From positions 1 through 53,068 of the forward strand of contig VFJJ01000075.1 of assembly GCA_009886115.1 (NCBI GenBank): a DNA stretch of 53,068 nt. The letters run 5' to 3'. The DNA is from Actinomycetota bacterium (GTDB lineage: Bacteria > Actinomycetota > Acidimicrobiia > IMCC26256 > VFJJ01). A model generated the notes under the pieces. That model did not search any database. It worked only from the letters and a program-made list of their open reading frames with translations, and was not told the origin of the DNA. Positions 18,151 through 26,607 of the stretch are shown piece after piece; within the stretch, counting starts at the first letter, position 1, and each line of letters opens with the position of its first letter. Made by a program: the position numbers and the translations under genes.

Positions 18151-19821
18151 ATGCCCGTCCGAATCACGTCTCCGGCGCGACCTCGCCGAGCACCCGTTCT
18201 GGCCGTGGCTTTCGGAGTGCTCGTGGGTGCGGCGGCACTGGTCCCAGCCCAGCTCGCCGGCGCCCGCCAGGTGCCCCCGCCTGCGGTGCCGCCCCCGATG
18301 ACCATCACGGCGTGGCCGGGCGACTTCCCCGATCCCGAGGTCGTGTGGACGGGCACCGAGTGGTTCGCGTTCTCGACCAATCACAACGGGGTCAACGTGC
18401 CGACCCTGCGTTCGGCCGATCTGCTCACGTGGGAGCCCCAAGCCGACGCCATGCCCGTGCTACCGGCCTGGGCCGACCCTGGGCAGACCTGGGCTCCCGC
18501 CGTCGAGAAGATCCGCACGTCCTACGTGATGTACTTCGCTGCTCGCGACCGGGCGAGCAAGCTCCAGTGCATCGGGCGGGCTTCGAGCCCGACGCCCCAG
18601 GGACCGTACGTCGACGCCTCGACCGGCCCGATGATCTGCCAGCGAGACCGGAACGGGTCGATCGACCCCAGCCCCTATGTCGACCTCGACGGGGTGCCGT
18701 ACCTGCTGTGGAAGAGCGAAGGCATCGTGAGCAAGGAGCCGACCAGGGTCTGGGTGCAGCGCCTCGCGCCCGACGGTCTCTCGCTCATCGGCGATCCGGT
18801 CGAGCTGATCCAGACCGACCTGGGTTGGGAGGAGCCGATCGTCGAGAACCCGTCCATGGTGCGCGACGGCGACCGCTACTTCGTGTTCTACTCGGCGAAC
18901 CGATGGTTCTCCGACCGGTACTCGATCGGCTTCGCGGTCTGCGAGACGGTGCTCGGTCCCTGCGTGAAGCCGCTCGCCGATCCGTGGATGCAGACGAACG
19001 GCGCCATCGCCGGTCCGGGCGCGCCCGACTTCTTCACCGACGGGCGAGGGACGTGGATCTCCTACCACGCCTGGACGGCGCCCGATGTCGGGTACCCGCA
19101 GGGCGCCAGAAGCCTGCGGGTGAGCCCTGTGTGGTTCGACGGCGGGTGGCCGCTGACGCCGGGTTCGATCACCCGGCCCCGTTTGCTCCCTCCCGACGAC
19201 GTCGTCCTCACGATGGCCGCGATGCCCAACGACGACGGCTACCAGGTGCTCACGACCCAGGGTCACCTCAACGTCTACGGCGCCGCTCCAGCCCTCGGCT
19301 CGGCGTCGGAGGTTCCCGGAGCCCGGTGGATCGTCGACCTGGCCCTCAGCCCATCGGGACAGGGCTACTGGCAGATCGCCTCCGACGGTGGGATCTTCTC
19401 GTACGGCGACGCCGGGTTCCACGGCTCGACGGGGAATCTGCGGTTGAACAAGCCGATCGTGGGGATGGCGCCGACGGCGTCGGGTCGCGGGTACTGGTTG
19501 GTGGCGAGCGATGGTGGGATCTTCGCCTTTGGTGATGCGGTCTTCCACGGCTCGACGGGCAGCCAGCTGCTCATCCGGCCGATCACCGGGATGGCTCCAA
19601 CGCCCAACGGCGACGGGTACTGGCTCGTCGCCTCCGACGGCTCGGTCTTCACGTTCGGCAGCGCCCCGTTCTACGGATCGCTGGCCAAGGCCTCGCTGCG
19701 GCTTCCGGTCGTGGAGCTCGTTCCCACGTCGAAGGGCACCGGCTACTGGCTCGTCGCCGCCGATGGCGGGGTGTTCGCGTTCGGTCAGGCATCGTTCCTC
19801 GGTGCTCCTCGGCTGAGCTGA
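18151..19821 (+). CDS. Secreted GH43-like protein with C-terminal GYW repeats
   Basis: 556 residues with a signal peptide (VLAVAFGVLVGAAAL, cleavage near AGARQ). Residues about 50-340 look like a five-bladed glycoside hydrolase family 43 propeller. DFPDPEVVWTGTEW offers the expected base Asp, GSIDPSPYVDLDGVPYLLWKSEG the pKa-modulating Asp, and EEPIVENPSM a candidate acid Glu. The last 200 residues are about four GYW repeats (GYWLVASDGGIFAFGDAVFHGSTG). The protein is probably a secreted arabinan/xylan-type hydrolase held in the envelope by the repeats. Substrate is inferred only from the family. Confidence 0.75.
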   Translation: MPVRITSPARPRRAPVLAVAFGVLVGAAALVPAQLAGARQVPPPAVPPPMTITAWPGDFPDPEVVWTGTEWFAFSTNHNGVNVPTLRSADLLTWEPQADAMPVLPAWADPGQTWAPAVEKIRTSYVMYFAARDRASKLQCIGRASSPTPQGPYVDASTGPMICQRDRNGSIDPSPYVDLDGVPYLLWKSEGIVSKEPTRVWVQRLAPDGLSLIGDPVELIQTDLGWEEPIVENPSMVRDGDRYFVFYSANRWFSDRYSIGFAVCETVLGPCVKPLADPWMQTNGAIAGPGAPDFFTDGRGTWISYHAWTAPDVGYPQGARSLRVSPVWFDGGWPLTPGSITRPRLLPPDDVVLTMAAMPNDDGYQVLTTQGHLNVYGAAPALGSASEVPGARWIVDLALSPSGQGYWQIASDGGIFSYGDAGFHGSTGNLRLNKPIVGMAPTASGRGYWLVASDGGIFAFGDAVFHGSTGSQLLIRPITGMAPTPNGDGYWLVASDGSVFTFGSAPFYGSLAKASLRLPVVELVPTSKGTGYWLVAADGGVFAFGQASFLGAPRLS

Positions 19822-19912
19822 GCTGCTCGTCGTCGACCACCGGTCGCTCAGGGGTCCGGAGGCCCTGTGAACGGCCGGTGTTGCGGGGGCGGCGTTGCCG
19901 CGGGGCGCTCGC

Positions 19913-21532
19913 TCAGACGGGCGGGTCCTGGCAAGCCAGGTCGGCGACCGGGATACCCGCTGGGGACGGCACCCGGCGGAGCAGGACGATGGGATCGAGG
20001 CGGAAGGCCTCCTCGAAGGCTCCCGAGTCGAGCAGGCACTGCCAGATCACGAGGCTGTCGCCGTGGGTGAGTGACAGGTCCTGGAGGAGGTACTCGACGA
20101 CTGAAGGATCTGGGGCGGGCGTACCTTGCACGCCGTAGAACACCTTCCGCCACGGGTTGGGGAACGAGTACACGGCCTCACGCTCGGCGAGATGTGGGAC
20201 GAGCAGGTACTGGGCGGAGATCGACGCGTCGTCGGGAACGAGGGCTCGTGCAGCCTGCTTGGCGATGTAGGCCGGATCGTCCTGCACCACCCAGAACCCG
20301 TCGTGGCGTACCGAGAACGGCAGCGTCCCCCAGCTCGCTGACGTTGCCAGGGCGAACGCCACGACCAGGCCGATGGCCCCCCGGGCCCGACCGAAGCGGC
20401 GCCGGGCCAGTCGGGCCGTGCCTTCCACCATCGCCAGCGCTAGCGCCACGGCCGGCAACGCCTGGTAGTGCGGGTTCCTGAACGGGTCGCGGGTGAACAC
20501 CTGATCCGACAGCAGGCTCACCGCAGCCTGCGGGAGCCCGAGCGCCAACGTCGACGGCGAGAGCAATGACACGAACCCGTACGGCGCCAACAGATCGCGT
20601 CCATACCGCCCCGGCTCGTGCCCGTCGACGGTTGACCACACCAGGCCGGGGTCGGTGAGCGCGGTGGCGGCCACCTCGACCGGCGTGTCGCCGAGCTCCC
20701 CGTAGAGCGGCCCGAAGACGGTGCCGTCGCCGCCTTCGGCGCTCGAGAAGTGCGGGATCACCACCATCACCGTCACCACGAACCACGTGGCCGCAGCGCC
20801 GGCGGTGACGAGTCCGATCCGGCGATGCCAGCGCCGGGCCACGAGCAGGCCGAGCATGACCAGGAACAGCGCCACGTCGGCCTTCCACACCACGGCCAGC
20901 AACGCCCACACCGAAAACGCCCGCCAGCGCTGGCGGGATGCCATCAGGTAGGCACACAGCAGCGGGGTCATCGCCATGGTCTCGGGATGGAACGTCTCCC
21001 ACACATTGCCCTGCACGAGCGGGTTCAGCAGCCAGGCGCCGCCCGCCGCCGCCGCCAGCCACCCGTTGTGGAACCGGTCGCGGGCCAGGAGGAACACCGG
21101 CACCGCGCCCAACGCCACCACCGCCGTCTGCACGAAGTTGAGCCCGTGCGGCCCGAACCCCAGCCACGACAAGGGAACGAGCAGGACGTACCCGTACGTG
21201 GCGTTGTGCCCGAACGCTTCCAAGCCCAGGATCGTCGAGAAGCTACGGCCGTGCGCCAGTTGCCACACGTACTGCGTGTGGAAGCCCAGATCGTTGTCGA
21301 ATGTGCCGAATCGATCGTGGCGTTGCCAGACCCGAACGTACTGGAACATGGTCCAGGCGACGATCGCCGTTGCCAGCACGGGAACCGGCCGGACGATGCT
21401 GCTCGTCAACGCATCGAGCAGATGACGACGGTCGGCGTCACCCAGAGGGTCGGGATGGCCCCCGGCCTCGATGGCCAGGGCCTGCAGGTCGGGCCGCGGG
21501 ATGGTCGAGTGGGGGTTCGGCTGGAGCACCAT
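19913..21532 (-). CDS. DUF2079 multi-spanning membrane protein
   Basis: I start at ATG 21532 (539 residues); an open frame further upstream runs through a tandem repeat and is unlikely to be coding. After a 45-residue cytoplasmic N terminus come many hydrophobic helices (VPVLATAIVAWTMFQYV, GYVLLVPLSWLGFGP, VVALGAVPVFLLA, LAVVWKADVALFLVMLGLL). FDNDLGFHTQYVWQLAHG and the conserved HNATYGY segment are characteristic of DUF2079, a family with a glycosyltransferase-C-like topology. It may act in lipid-linked sugar transfer, but this is unproven. It follows the carbonic anhydrase gene on the same strand. Confidence 0.78.
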   Translation of the reverse strand: MVLQPNPHSTIPRPDLQALAIEAGGHPDPLGDADRRHLLDALTSSIVRPVPVLATAIVAWTMFQYVRVWQRHDRFGTFDNDLGFHTQYVWQLAHGRSFSTILGLEAFGHNATYGYVLLVPLSWLGFGPHGLNFVQTAVVALGAVPVFLLARDRFHNGWLAAAAGGAWLLNPLVQGNVWETFHPETMAMTPLLCAYLMASRQRWRAFSVWALLAVVWKADVALFLVMLGLLVARRWHRRIGLVTAGAAATWFVVTVMVVIPHFSSAEGGDGTVFGPLYGELGDTPVEVAATALTDPGLVWSTVDGHEPGRYGRDLLAPYGFVSLLSPSTLALGLPQAAVSLLSDQVFTRDPFRNPHYQALPAVALALAMVEGTARLARRRFGRARGAIGLVVAFALATSASWGTLPFSVRHDGFWVVQDDPAYIAKQAARALVPDDASISAQYLLVPHLAEREAVYSFPNPWRKVFYGVQGTPAPDPSVVEYLLQDLSLTHGDSLVIWQCLLDSGAFEEAFRLDPIVLLRRVPSPAGIPVADLACQDPPV

Positions 21533-21560
21533 GGAAGGCTTCCGTTCCCCTTCGACGCGC

Positions 21561-21614
21561 GGGCTGAACCAACGCTCCGGGCTGAGCCAACGCTCCGGGC
21601 TCAGCCGACGGGCA
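21561..21614 (+). repeat. Tandem repeat, 18-bp unit, about three copies
   Basis: Copies start at 21561, 21579 and 21597; the first two differ at one base and the third is diverged. The third copy overlaps the stop codon of the carbonic anhydrase gene, which ends at 21601 on the minus strand, so the array extends from that stop towards the next gene. Confidence 0.85.
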
Positions 21615-22737
21615 CGTCGAAGCTGACCGTCCGTTCGTTCAACGGCTGGACCGGGCGGGCATTGGGCTCGGGGAACGCCGCCTTGAACGTCTCGATCTGC
21701 TCGGCGCTCATCGTGATCGTCCCGTTGAGCACGCTCCACTCGACGCCCTCGGTGCACGGCGGTGTGGTCAGCGAACCGTCGTACCGGATGGCCGCCCGAC
21801 CGGCGGCCGCGGGAAGCAGCGTGGTCGGGTCGAACGGCTCGGTCAGCTCGGTCGTGGCCCCCGACTCCGAAGGGACGCCGACGACCAGGGCGTTGGCCGC
21901 CGGATTCGACGCCGTGCCCTCTTCGACGAAGACGCCCACCACGGCGAGTTTTCCATCGGCATCCTTGTGGACGAAGTGGATCTCCATCGCCAGCGCCCGA
22001 CCCGAGACCGTGTGCTCGCTGGGGGCGTGCACGTGGAACTGGGCCAAGTCGTACTCGTGATCGTCGAGGACGATGCCGCCGGCCTCGGTGATGTCGACCT
22101 GCACGGTGTGGCCGTTGTTGACCATCGAAGCCGAACCCGGCTGGTACGCGAACGTGAGGTTGCCGATGTCGGCGGGAACTGCGGAACCGACCTCGATCGG
22201 CGACTGGTGGAGGCCCTCGGCGCAGGCCACATAGGCCTCGTCGAGATCGCCCCAGTGCGTCGCTCCGGCGTCGCCGGCGTAGGTCCAGTGTGCCGAACCC
22301 GAGGCGCTGGAGGCACCCGAGCCGGTGGGCATGATGGTGCCACCGGTCATCTCGTCGGCGTGGCTGGTGTCGTCAGTCGCCTCGTCGTGGGCTGACGCCT
22401 CGGTGTCGGCCGTCGTCTCGTCGGCGTGGGTGGTGTCTCCCATCTCTTCCTCGTGGCTCGAGGCCGCGATGTCCTCGGCCTCGGTGCCAGCCTCGGTGTC
22501 GCTGGCCCCCTCGCCGTCGGACATCCGTGATGATCCAGCGAGGCCGTCGAGCTCGGCGACGCGATCCTCGAGGTCGTAGATCTGCTCCTGGAGGGCGCCG
22601 ATGCGCTCGGCGGTCGGGTCATCGGTGGCGCTGGCGGAGTCTTCGCCGCCACCGATCATGCCGCACCCTGTGAGAAGGGCCGACACGGCGGCGATCGATA
22701 CAGCCTGGAGGAGATGGAGGCGGCTCGCGCTGGTCAC
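21601..22737 (-). CDS. Alpha-carbonic anhydrase lipoprotein
   Basis: 378 residues from a GTG start. Lipobox LLTGC, then a short coiled coil (AERIGALQEQIYDLEDRVAEL), a 55-residue His/acid-rich linker (about 78-132), and an alpha-type carbonic anhydrase domain from about residue 149. Zinc ligands are His235 and His237 (QFHVH) and His254 (EIHFVH); the gatekeeper pair is Glu241 in SEHT and Thr in SLTTPPC. All catalytic residues are therefore present. It interconverts CO2 and bicarbonate outside the membrane. The linker with three HADE/HDEA clusters is unusual. Confidence 0.92.
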   Translation of the reverse strand: MTSASRLHLLQAVSIAAVSALLTGCGMIGGGEDSASATDDPTAERIGALQEQIYDLEDRVAELDGLAGSSRMSDGEGASDTEAGTEAEDIAASSHEEEMGDTTHADETTADTEASAHDEATDDTSHADEMTGGTIMPTGSGASSASGSAHWTYAGDAGATHWGDLDEAYVACAEGLHQSPIEVGSAVPADIGNLTFAYQPGSASMVNNGHTVQVDITEAGGIVLDDHEYDLAQFHVHAPSEHTVSGRALAMEIHFVHKDADGKLAVVGVFVEEGTASNPAANALVVGVPSESGATTELTEPFDPTTLLPAAAGRAAIRYDGSLTTPPCTEGVEWSVLNGTITMSAEQIETFKAAFPEPNARPVQPLNERTVSFDVPVG

Positions 22738-22813
22738 GGCTCGGACATCGGCACGGGACGAGCTCAGCCTGAGCCCGTTCGAGCGATCAGCCCCACCGCA
22801 CCCGTTCGGGTCC

Positions 22814-24145
22814 TCAGCACCCGGTGCCGGTCCGGGAGTTGTTCACGAAGGGCTGGAGCGGGGGAGTTGCGCCTTCGATGGGAGGCGCTGTGGTCGTGCG
22901 GTGGCGGCCCAGGTTCTGCACCGCCATGAGCTGCCCGTTGGTGTCGCAGGCGATCCCGATCCCCACGCTGTCGAAGCCCGGCTGGAGCAGGTTCCCACGG
23001 TGCCCTGCGGAGTTCATCCACATCTGGTGCACCCAGCCCGAGGTGACCGAGCCGGCGGCGATGTTCTCACCCAAGGAGGCGAAGACGCCGGTGAAGCCCG
23101 GCGCCGCCAGGGTGCTCTGCAGGTTGCGATGGGTGAAGGTGTCGGTGGCGGCGAGATGCACGGCCCATTCCTGGGCCAGTGCGGCCAGCTGCGGATCCCA
23201 GGTGAGCGGAGCCAGTCCCCGACCGGCCCGCTCACTGTTGAGGAGATCGAACACTTCGCGTGCGATCACCGCCGAACGGGTGCTGACGACGGTCCCGGGA
23301 GACGCGTTCGCCCCCGCTGCGGTGAACGACACCGTCGTGCCGTCGGCGCTGGCGACCTGGTAGCCGGTGCCGTCGGGGAGGCGGGCGATCCCGACCGCAG
23401 GTGACGTCAAGGCCGGCGTTGACCCGTACATCGGCGCGTCACCGAAGGCCAGCACCTGACCGGCAGTGGTGACCATCCACGATCCGAGCCCCGACATGGT
23501 GGCCGCCATCCCGACGATCGGGTCGGTCCGCGCCCGTCCACCGCCTGAGCCGTGGAACCGAGCGTCTCCGAAGGCGAAGATGCCGCCGTCGCTGGCTACG
23601 AGCCAGTAGCCCTTACCGGTGGGCGTCGCGGCCATGGCCGTGATCGGCTGGACCAGCGGCAGGTTGCCCGTTGACCCGTGGAAGACGGCGTCTCCGAAGG
23701 CGAAGATGCCGCCGTCGCTGGCGACGAGCCAGTAGCCCTTGCCGGTGGGAGTGGCAGCCATGTCGACGATCGGCTTGTTGAGGGCGATGTTGCCGGTCGA
23801 GCCGTGGAAGACGGCGTCTCCGAAGGCGAAGATGCCGCCGTCGCTGGCGACGAGCCAGTACCCGGTGCCACTGGCCGTGGGCGCCATGCCCACGATGGGA
23901 CGGTTGAGGCGTGCCGCCTCCATGCCGCCGAGATCGGGTGATGACCCGTGACCCGAGACGTCGCCGTCGGTGGCGACGAGCCAGTAGCCGCTGCGGTCGG
24001 GCTTCACCGCGAACCCGCTCACCGGGCTGCTCCCGGCAGCGGAGGCCGACCGCTCGCGCAGCGGCACCAGCGCAGCGACGATTGCGAGCACTGCGACGGC
24101 GACCGCGATCTTCCTGGCCCTGGGCGCGGGAACAGTGGGACTCAC
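22814..24145 (-). CDS. Secreted CAP/SCP-domain protein with N-terminal GYW repeats
   Basis: 443 residues from a GTG start preceded by a leaderless-type -10. Signal peptide (AVAVAVLAIVAALVPL, cleavage near ASAAG). Residues about 40-290 contain six GYW-type repeats of 42 residues. The C-terminal 150 residues are a CAP domain: EVFDLLNSERAGRGLAPL, FTHRNLQ, GENIAAGS, MWMNSAGHRGNLL, with both conserved His and the Glu of the CAP cavity. The domain order is reversed relative to the GH43-like protein, with repeats first. It is likely a surface protein; the CAP domain function is unknown. Confidence 0.85.
   Translation of the reverse strand: MSPTVPAPRARKIAVAVAVLAIVAALVPLRERSASAAGSSPVSGFAVKPDRSGYWLVATDGDVSGHGSSPDLGGMEAARLNRPIVGMAPTASGTGYWLVASDGGIFAFGDAVFHGSTGNIALNKPIVDMAATPTGKGYWLVASDGGIFAFGDAVFHGSTGNLPLVQPITAMAATPTGKGYWLVASDGGIFAFGDARFHGSGGGRARTDPIVGMAATMSGLGSWMVTTAGQVLAFGDAPMYGSTPALTSPAVGIARLPDGTGYQVASADGTTVSFTAAGANASPGTVVSTRSAVIAREVFDLLNSERAGRGLAPLTWDPQLAALAQEWAVHLAATDTFTHRNLQSTLAAPGFTGVFASLGENIAAGSVTSGWVHQMWMNSAGHRGNLLQPGFDSVGIGIACDTNGQLMAVQNLGRHRTTTAPPIEGATPPLQPFVNNSRTGTGC
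23565..23942 (-). repeat. Three 126-bp in-frame repeats within the CAP gene
   Basis: Units start at 23565, 23691 and 23817, exactly 126 bases (42 codons) apart. Each contains CGAAGGCGAAGATGCCGCCG on the plus strand. Long stretches, especially of the second and third units, are identical at the nucleotide level, which indicates recent expansion or gene conversion. Confidence 0.85.
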
Positions 24146-24151
24146 GACCTC

Positions 24152-24157
24152 AGTGTC
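24152..24157 (-). promoter_or_regulatory. -10 element GACACT of a leaderless promoter
   Basis: GACACT on the minus strand lies six bases before the GTG at 24145 of the CAP gene. Confidence 0.45.
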
Positions 24158-24228
24158 GGCACCCGTGCGCGCGGCTTGACTGCTCGTACCGGACGTCGGG
24201 GTCGAAACCTCCGCCGGCGGCAGAGATA

Positions 24229-24255
24229 TTGTTCCCCTTGTTCCCCTTGTCCCCC
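24229..24255 (+). repeat. Tandem repeat, 9-bp unit TTGTTCCCC, three copies
   Basis: Two identical copies and one with a single change. The array lies about 20 bases beyond the stop of the DUF35 gene (24275, minus strand), between it and the CAP gene. Confidence 0.9.
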
Positions 24256-24274
24256 TTGGAGGATTCCGTAGGGC

Positions 24275-24718
24275 TCAGGGATGATGTCGGGAGGGGCCGC
24301 ACACGAGCAGCCCGATCTCGTCGGAGATCACCTCGATCTCCACGACGACCGGGAGATCGAGGCGGAGGTCGGTCGAGGCGAAGTCGTCTGCGAGGAGCGC
24401 GACGACGCGTACGCCCTCTTCCAGCTCGACCACGACCGACGCGTACGGCAGACGGGAGCCCATCCCCGACTCGAACTGCTGGTGCGTCGTGGTCCAGCTC
24501 CACACCACGCCGCGACCGGTCGAGGGCTCCCACGTCCATTGGTCGGAGCCACAGCTCGGGCACAGGACCCGGGGGAGGTGTCGCCAGGCCCGACATGTTC
24601 CACACCGCTGGAAACGCAGCTCGCCGCGCCCGCACCAGGCGTAGAACTCGGCGTCGAGGCCCTCGGGGCGCGGCAGTGGGCGATCGGGAACCCGCGGCTG
24701 ATCAGCGCGCTTGCTCAT
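24275..24718 (-). CDS. DUF35 OB-fold/zinc-ribbon protein (aldolase partner, ChsH2-like)
   Basis: 147 residues. A rubredoxin-like zinc ribbon (RCGTCRAW, LCPSCGSD, four Cys) is followed by an OB-fold (GRGVVWSWTTTHQQF, PYASVVVELEEGVRVVALL). This is the DUF35 layout. In steroid catabolism such proteins form complexes with thiolase-like Ltp2 aldolases, binding the acyl-CoA or bridging to a MaoC-like hydratase. It begins 16 bases after the stop of the thiolase-like gene, so the pair is probably co-translated. A second pair of the same kind is at 40960-42604. Confidence 0.85.
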   Translation of the reverse strand: MSKRADQPRVPDRPLPRPEGLDAEFYAWCGRGELRFQRCGTCRAWRHLPRVLCPSCGSDQWTWEPSTGRGVVWSWTTTHQQFESGMGSRLPYASVVVELEEGVRVVALLADDFASTDLRLDLPVVVEIEVISDEIGLLVCGPSRHHP

Positions 24719-24734
24719 CGCCCCACGCTCGGGA

Positions 24735-25931
24735 TCATCGGGCCCGGGCCAGCACGGCCACCGAGCCGTCGCCGAAGTCGCCCCATCCGGTCACAACGCC
24801 GATCTCGGCATTGGGCACCTGGGCGGGCCCGGCATCGTGTCGTAATTGGCGAACCAGCTCCACGACGTGGTTCATCCCCCACATGTGCCCCTGCGACAAC
24901 AATCCCCCGTGGGTGTTCAGCGGATACCGGCCGCCGAGCCCGATCGTGCCGTCGGCGACGAAGCCGGCGGCCTCGCCGGGGCCGCACAGGCCCAACGCCT
25001 CGAGCTGCAGGAGCACCACGTAGGTGAAGCAGTCGTAGATCTCGAGGAGGTCGACCTCGTGCGGCGAGATCCCGGCCATGGCGAAGGCCCGAGGGGCGGC
25101 GTCGCTCAGCGCGATGCGCAGCGGGTCGCGTCGGCTGAGGAGATCGTCGGCCGGGTACGGATGGGCCTCGGCCACTCCGAGGACGACGGCCGGAGCGTGG
25201 CGGAGGTCGCGCGCCCGCTCGACGCTGGTGAGCACGATCGCGCACGCTGCGTCGGTCTCGAGGCAGCAGTCGAACAAGCGCAACGGTTCGGCGACCCATC
25301 GAGCCTGCAGGTAGTCGTCGAGCGTGAGGGGCCGACCTCGCATGAGCGCCCGCTCGTTGAGCTGTGCGTGGTTCCGGCAGGCGACGGCGACCGCTCCGGC
25401 GGCTTCGTCGGGAACGCCATGGAGGAGCTTGTAGCGGTTGAAGAGCCATGAGTAGAACTGCGCCGGCACCCTCACGCCGTAGGGCCGGTAGTACTGCGAG
25501 AGCGTGCGTGTCATGGGGTTCGGCCCGCTCGGAGGACGGTCGGTGCCGCGCGTCGCGGCGGCACCCGAACGCATCGCCGAGTATCCGTCCCAGCCGACGA
25601 CGCACAAGACGGTGTGGGCGACGCCCGTCGCGATGGCCATCGCCGCGGTCTGCAACGTGGCCGTCGAGCTGGCACCACCCATGGCGATGGTGCTGCTGTA
25701 GCGCAGGCTCTCGATGCCCAGGTTCGCGGCGAGCTCCTCGACGGTCACGAACCCCGGCGGGGGGATGACCCCATCGACGTCGCTCATCGTGAGACCGGCA
25801 TCGGCCACGGCGTGCTGCGCGGTCCTGAGCATCCGCTCGAGGTTGGAGACCGTGGAGCCGCGGACGTAGTCGGTCTCGGCGATCCCCACGACAGCGCTAG
25901 CTCCAGAGATGCTCATCACCAGTTCTCCCAA
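24735..25931 (-). CDS. Thiolase-like lipid-transfer/aldolase protein (Ltp2-like)
   Basis: 398 residues from ATG 25931 (ATG 25916 is an alternative). Thiolase-fold features: AVVGIAETDYVRG at the N terminus, AHTVLCVVGWDGYSAM, and GGRYPLNTHGGLLSQGHMWG near the C terminus. The nucleophilic Cys of true thiolases is not seen; the region reads AMGGASSTATL. A conserved Tyr is present in LEIYDCFTY. This matches the non-thiolytic Ltp group, including Ltp2, a retro-aldolase that removes the last propionyl unit of sterol side chains. It is paired with a DUF35 gene and lies downstream of mscR and an MBL hydrolase. Confidence 0.82.
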   Translation of the reverse strand: MGELVMSISGASAVVGIAETDYVRGSTVSNLERMLRTAQHAVADAGLTMSDVDGVIPPPGFVTVEELAANLGIESLRYSSTIAMGGASSTATLQTAAMAIATGVAHTVLCVVGWDGYSAMRSGAAATRGTDRPPSGPNPMTRTLSQYYRPYGVRVPAQFYSWLFNRYKLLHGVPDEAAGAVAVACRNHAQLNERALMRGRPLTLDDYLQARWVAEPLRLFDCCLETDAACAIVLTSVERARDLRHAPAVVLGVAEAHPYPADDLLSRRDPLRIALSDAAPRAFAMAGISPHEVDLLEIYDCFTYVVLLQLEALGLCGPGEAAGFVADGTIGLGGRYPLNTHGGLLSQGHMWGMNHVVELVRQLRHDAGPAQVPNAEIGVVTGWGDFGDGSVAVLARAR

Positions 25932-25968
25932 GGGTTCTGCGGCATCAATCGCCCTGCGGTCTCAGCGG

Positions 25969-26601
25969 TCAATGTCCCCGATGGAGCCATTCGGCGAGGT
26001 GCGGCGCCTCGTCGCCGATCGTGGTGGAGTCGCCATGACCCGTGTGGACGACGGTGGCGGGTGGGAGCACGAGGAGTCGGTCGCGGATCGACTCGACGAT
26101 GGTGCCGAAGTCGGAGTACGAGCGCCCGGTGGCGCCCGGACCGCCCTTGAACAGCGTGTCGCCGCCGAAGACGTGGCCCACCTCGTCGTGCAGGCACACG
26201 CCGCCCGGCGAGTGCCCCGGCGTGTGCAGCACCTTCAGCCGAGCCGACCCGGCGGGGATCAGCTGACCGTCGTCGAGGAGACGGTCGGGCGCGACGTCGG
26301 GGTACACGACGTCCCAGAGCATCCGGTCGGCCGGATGGAGCGCGATGGGGGCGTCGACGATGTCCTGGAGAGCGAGCGCGGCGTTGATGTGGTCGTTGTG
26401 CCCGTGGGTGCACACGATCATCCGCACCCGGCGCCCGCCGATGGCCTCGGCGATCGGCCCGGCGGTGTGGGCCGCGTCGACCACGATCACCTCGTTGTCG
26501 TCGCCCACGAGCCAGATGTTGTTGTCGACCTGGAAGTCGCCGCCATCGAGGGAGAAGATCCCTGAGGTCACGACCCGGTCGATGCGCGCCACGCCGGCCA
26601 C
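25969..26601 (-). CDS. MBL-fold hydrolase linked to MscR
   Basis: 210 residues, a typical small metallo-beta-lactamase-fold hydrolase. Metal motif THGHNDH, then HTPGHSPGG and FGGDTLF, and a final HTGHGD, giving the glyoxalase-II-like ligand set. The start lies six bases beyond the mscR stop, so translation is likely coupled. In mycobacteria an MBL protein likewise follows mscR and has been suggested to hydrolyse S-formylmycothiol, completing formaldehyde oxidation to formate. That role is inferred from context. Confidence 0.88.
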   Translation of the reverse strand: MAGVARIDRVVTSGIFSLDGGDFQVDNNIWLVGDDNEVIVVDAAHTAGPIAEAIGGRRVRMIVCTHGHNDHINAALALQDIVDAPIALHPADRMLWDVVYPDVAPDRLLDDGQLIPAGSARLKVLHTPGHSPGGVCLHDEVGHVFGGDTLFKGGPGATGRSYSDFGTIVESIRDRLLVLPPATVVHTGHGDSTTIGDEAPHLAEWLHRGH

Positions 26602-26607
26602 GAGTGC

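Noticed and set aside
21533-21757. Upstream extension of the DUF2079 gene through the 18-bp repeats
   Set aside because: It would overlap the carbonic anhydrase gene and add a polar, repeat-derived N terminus not seen in the family.
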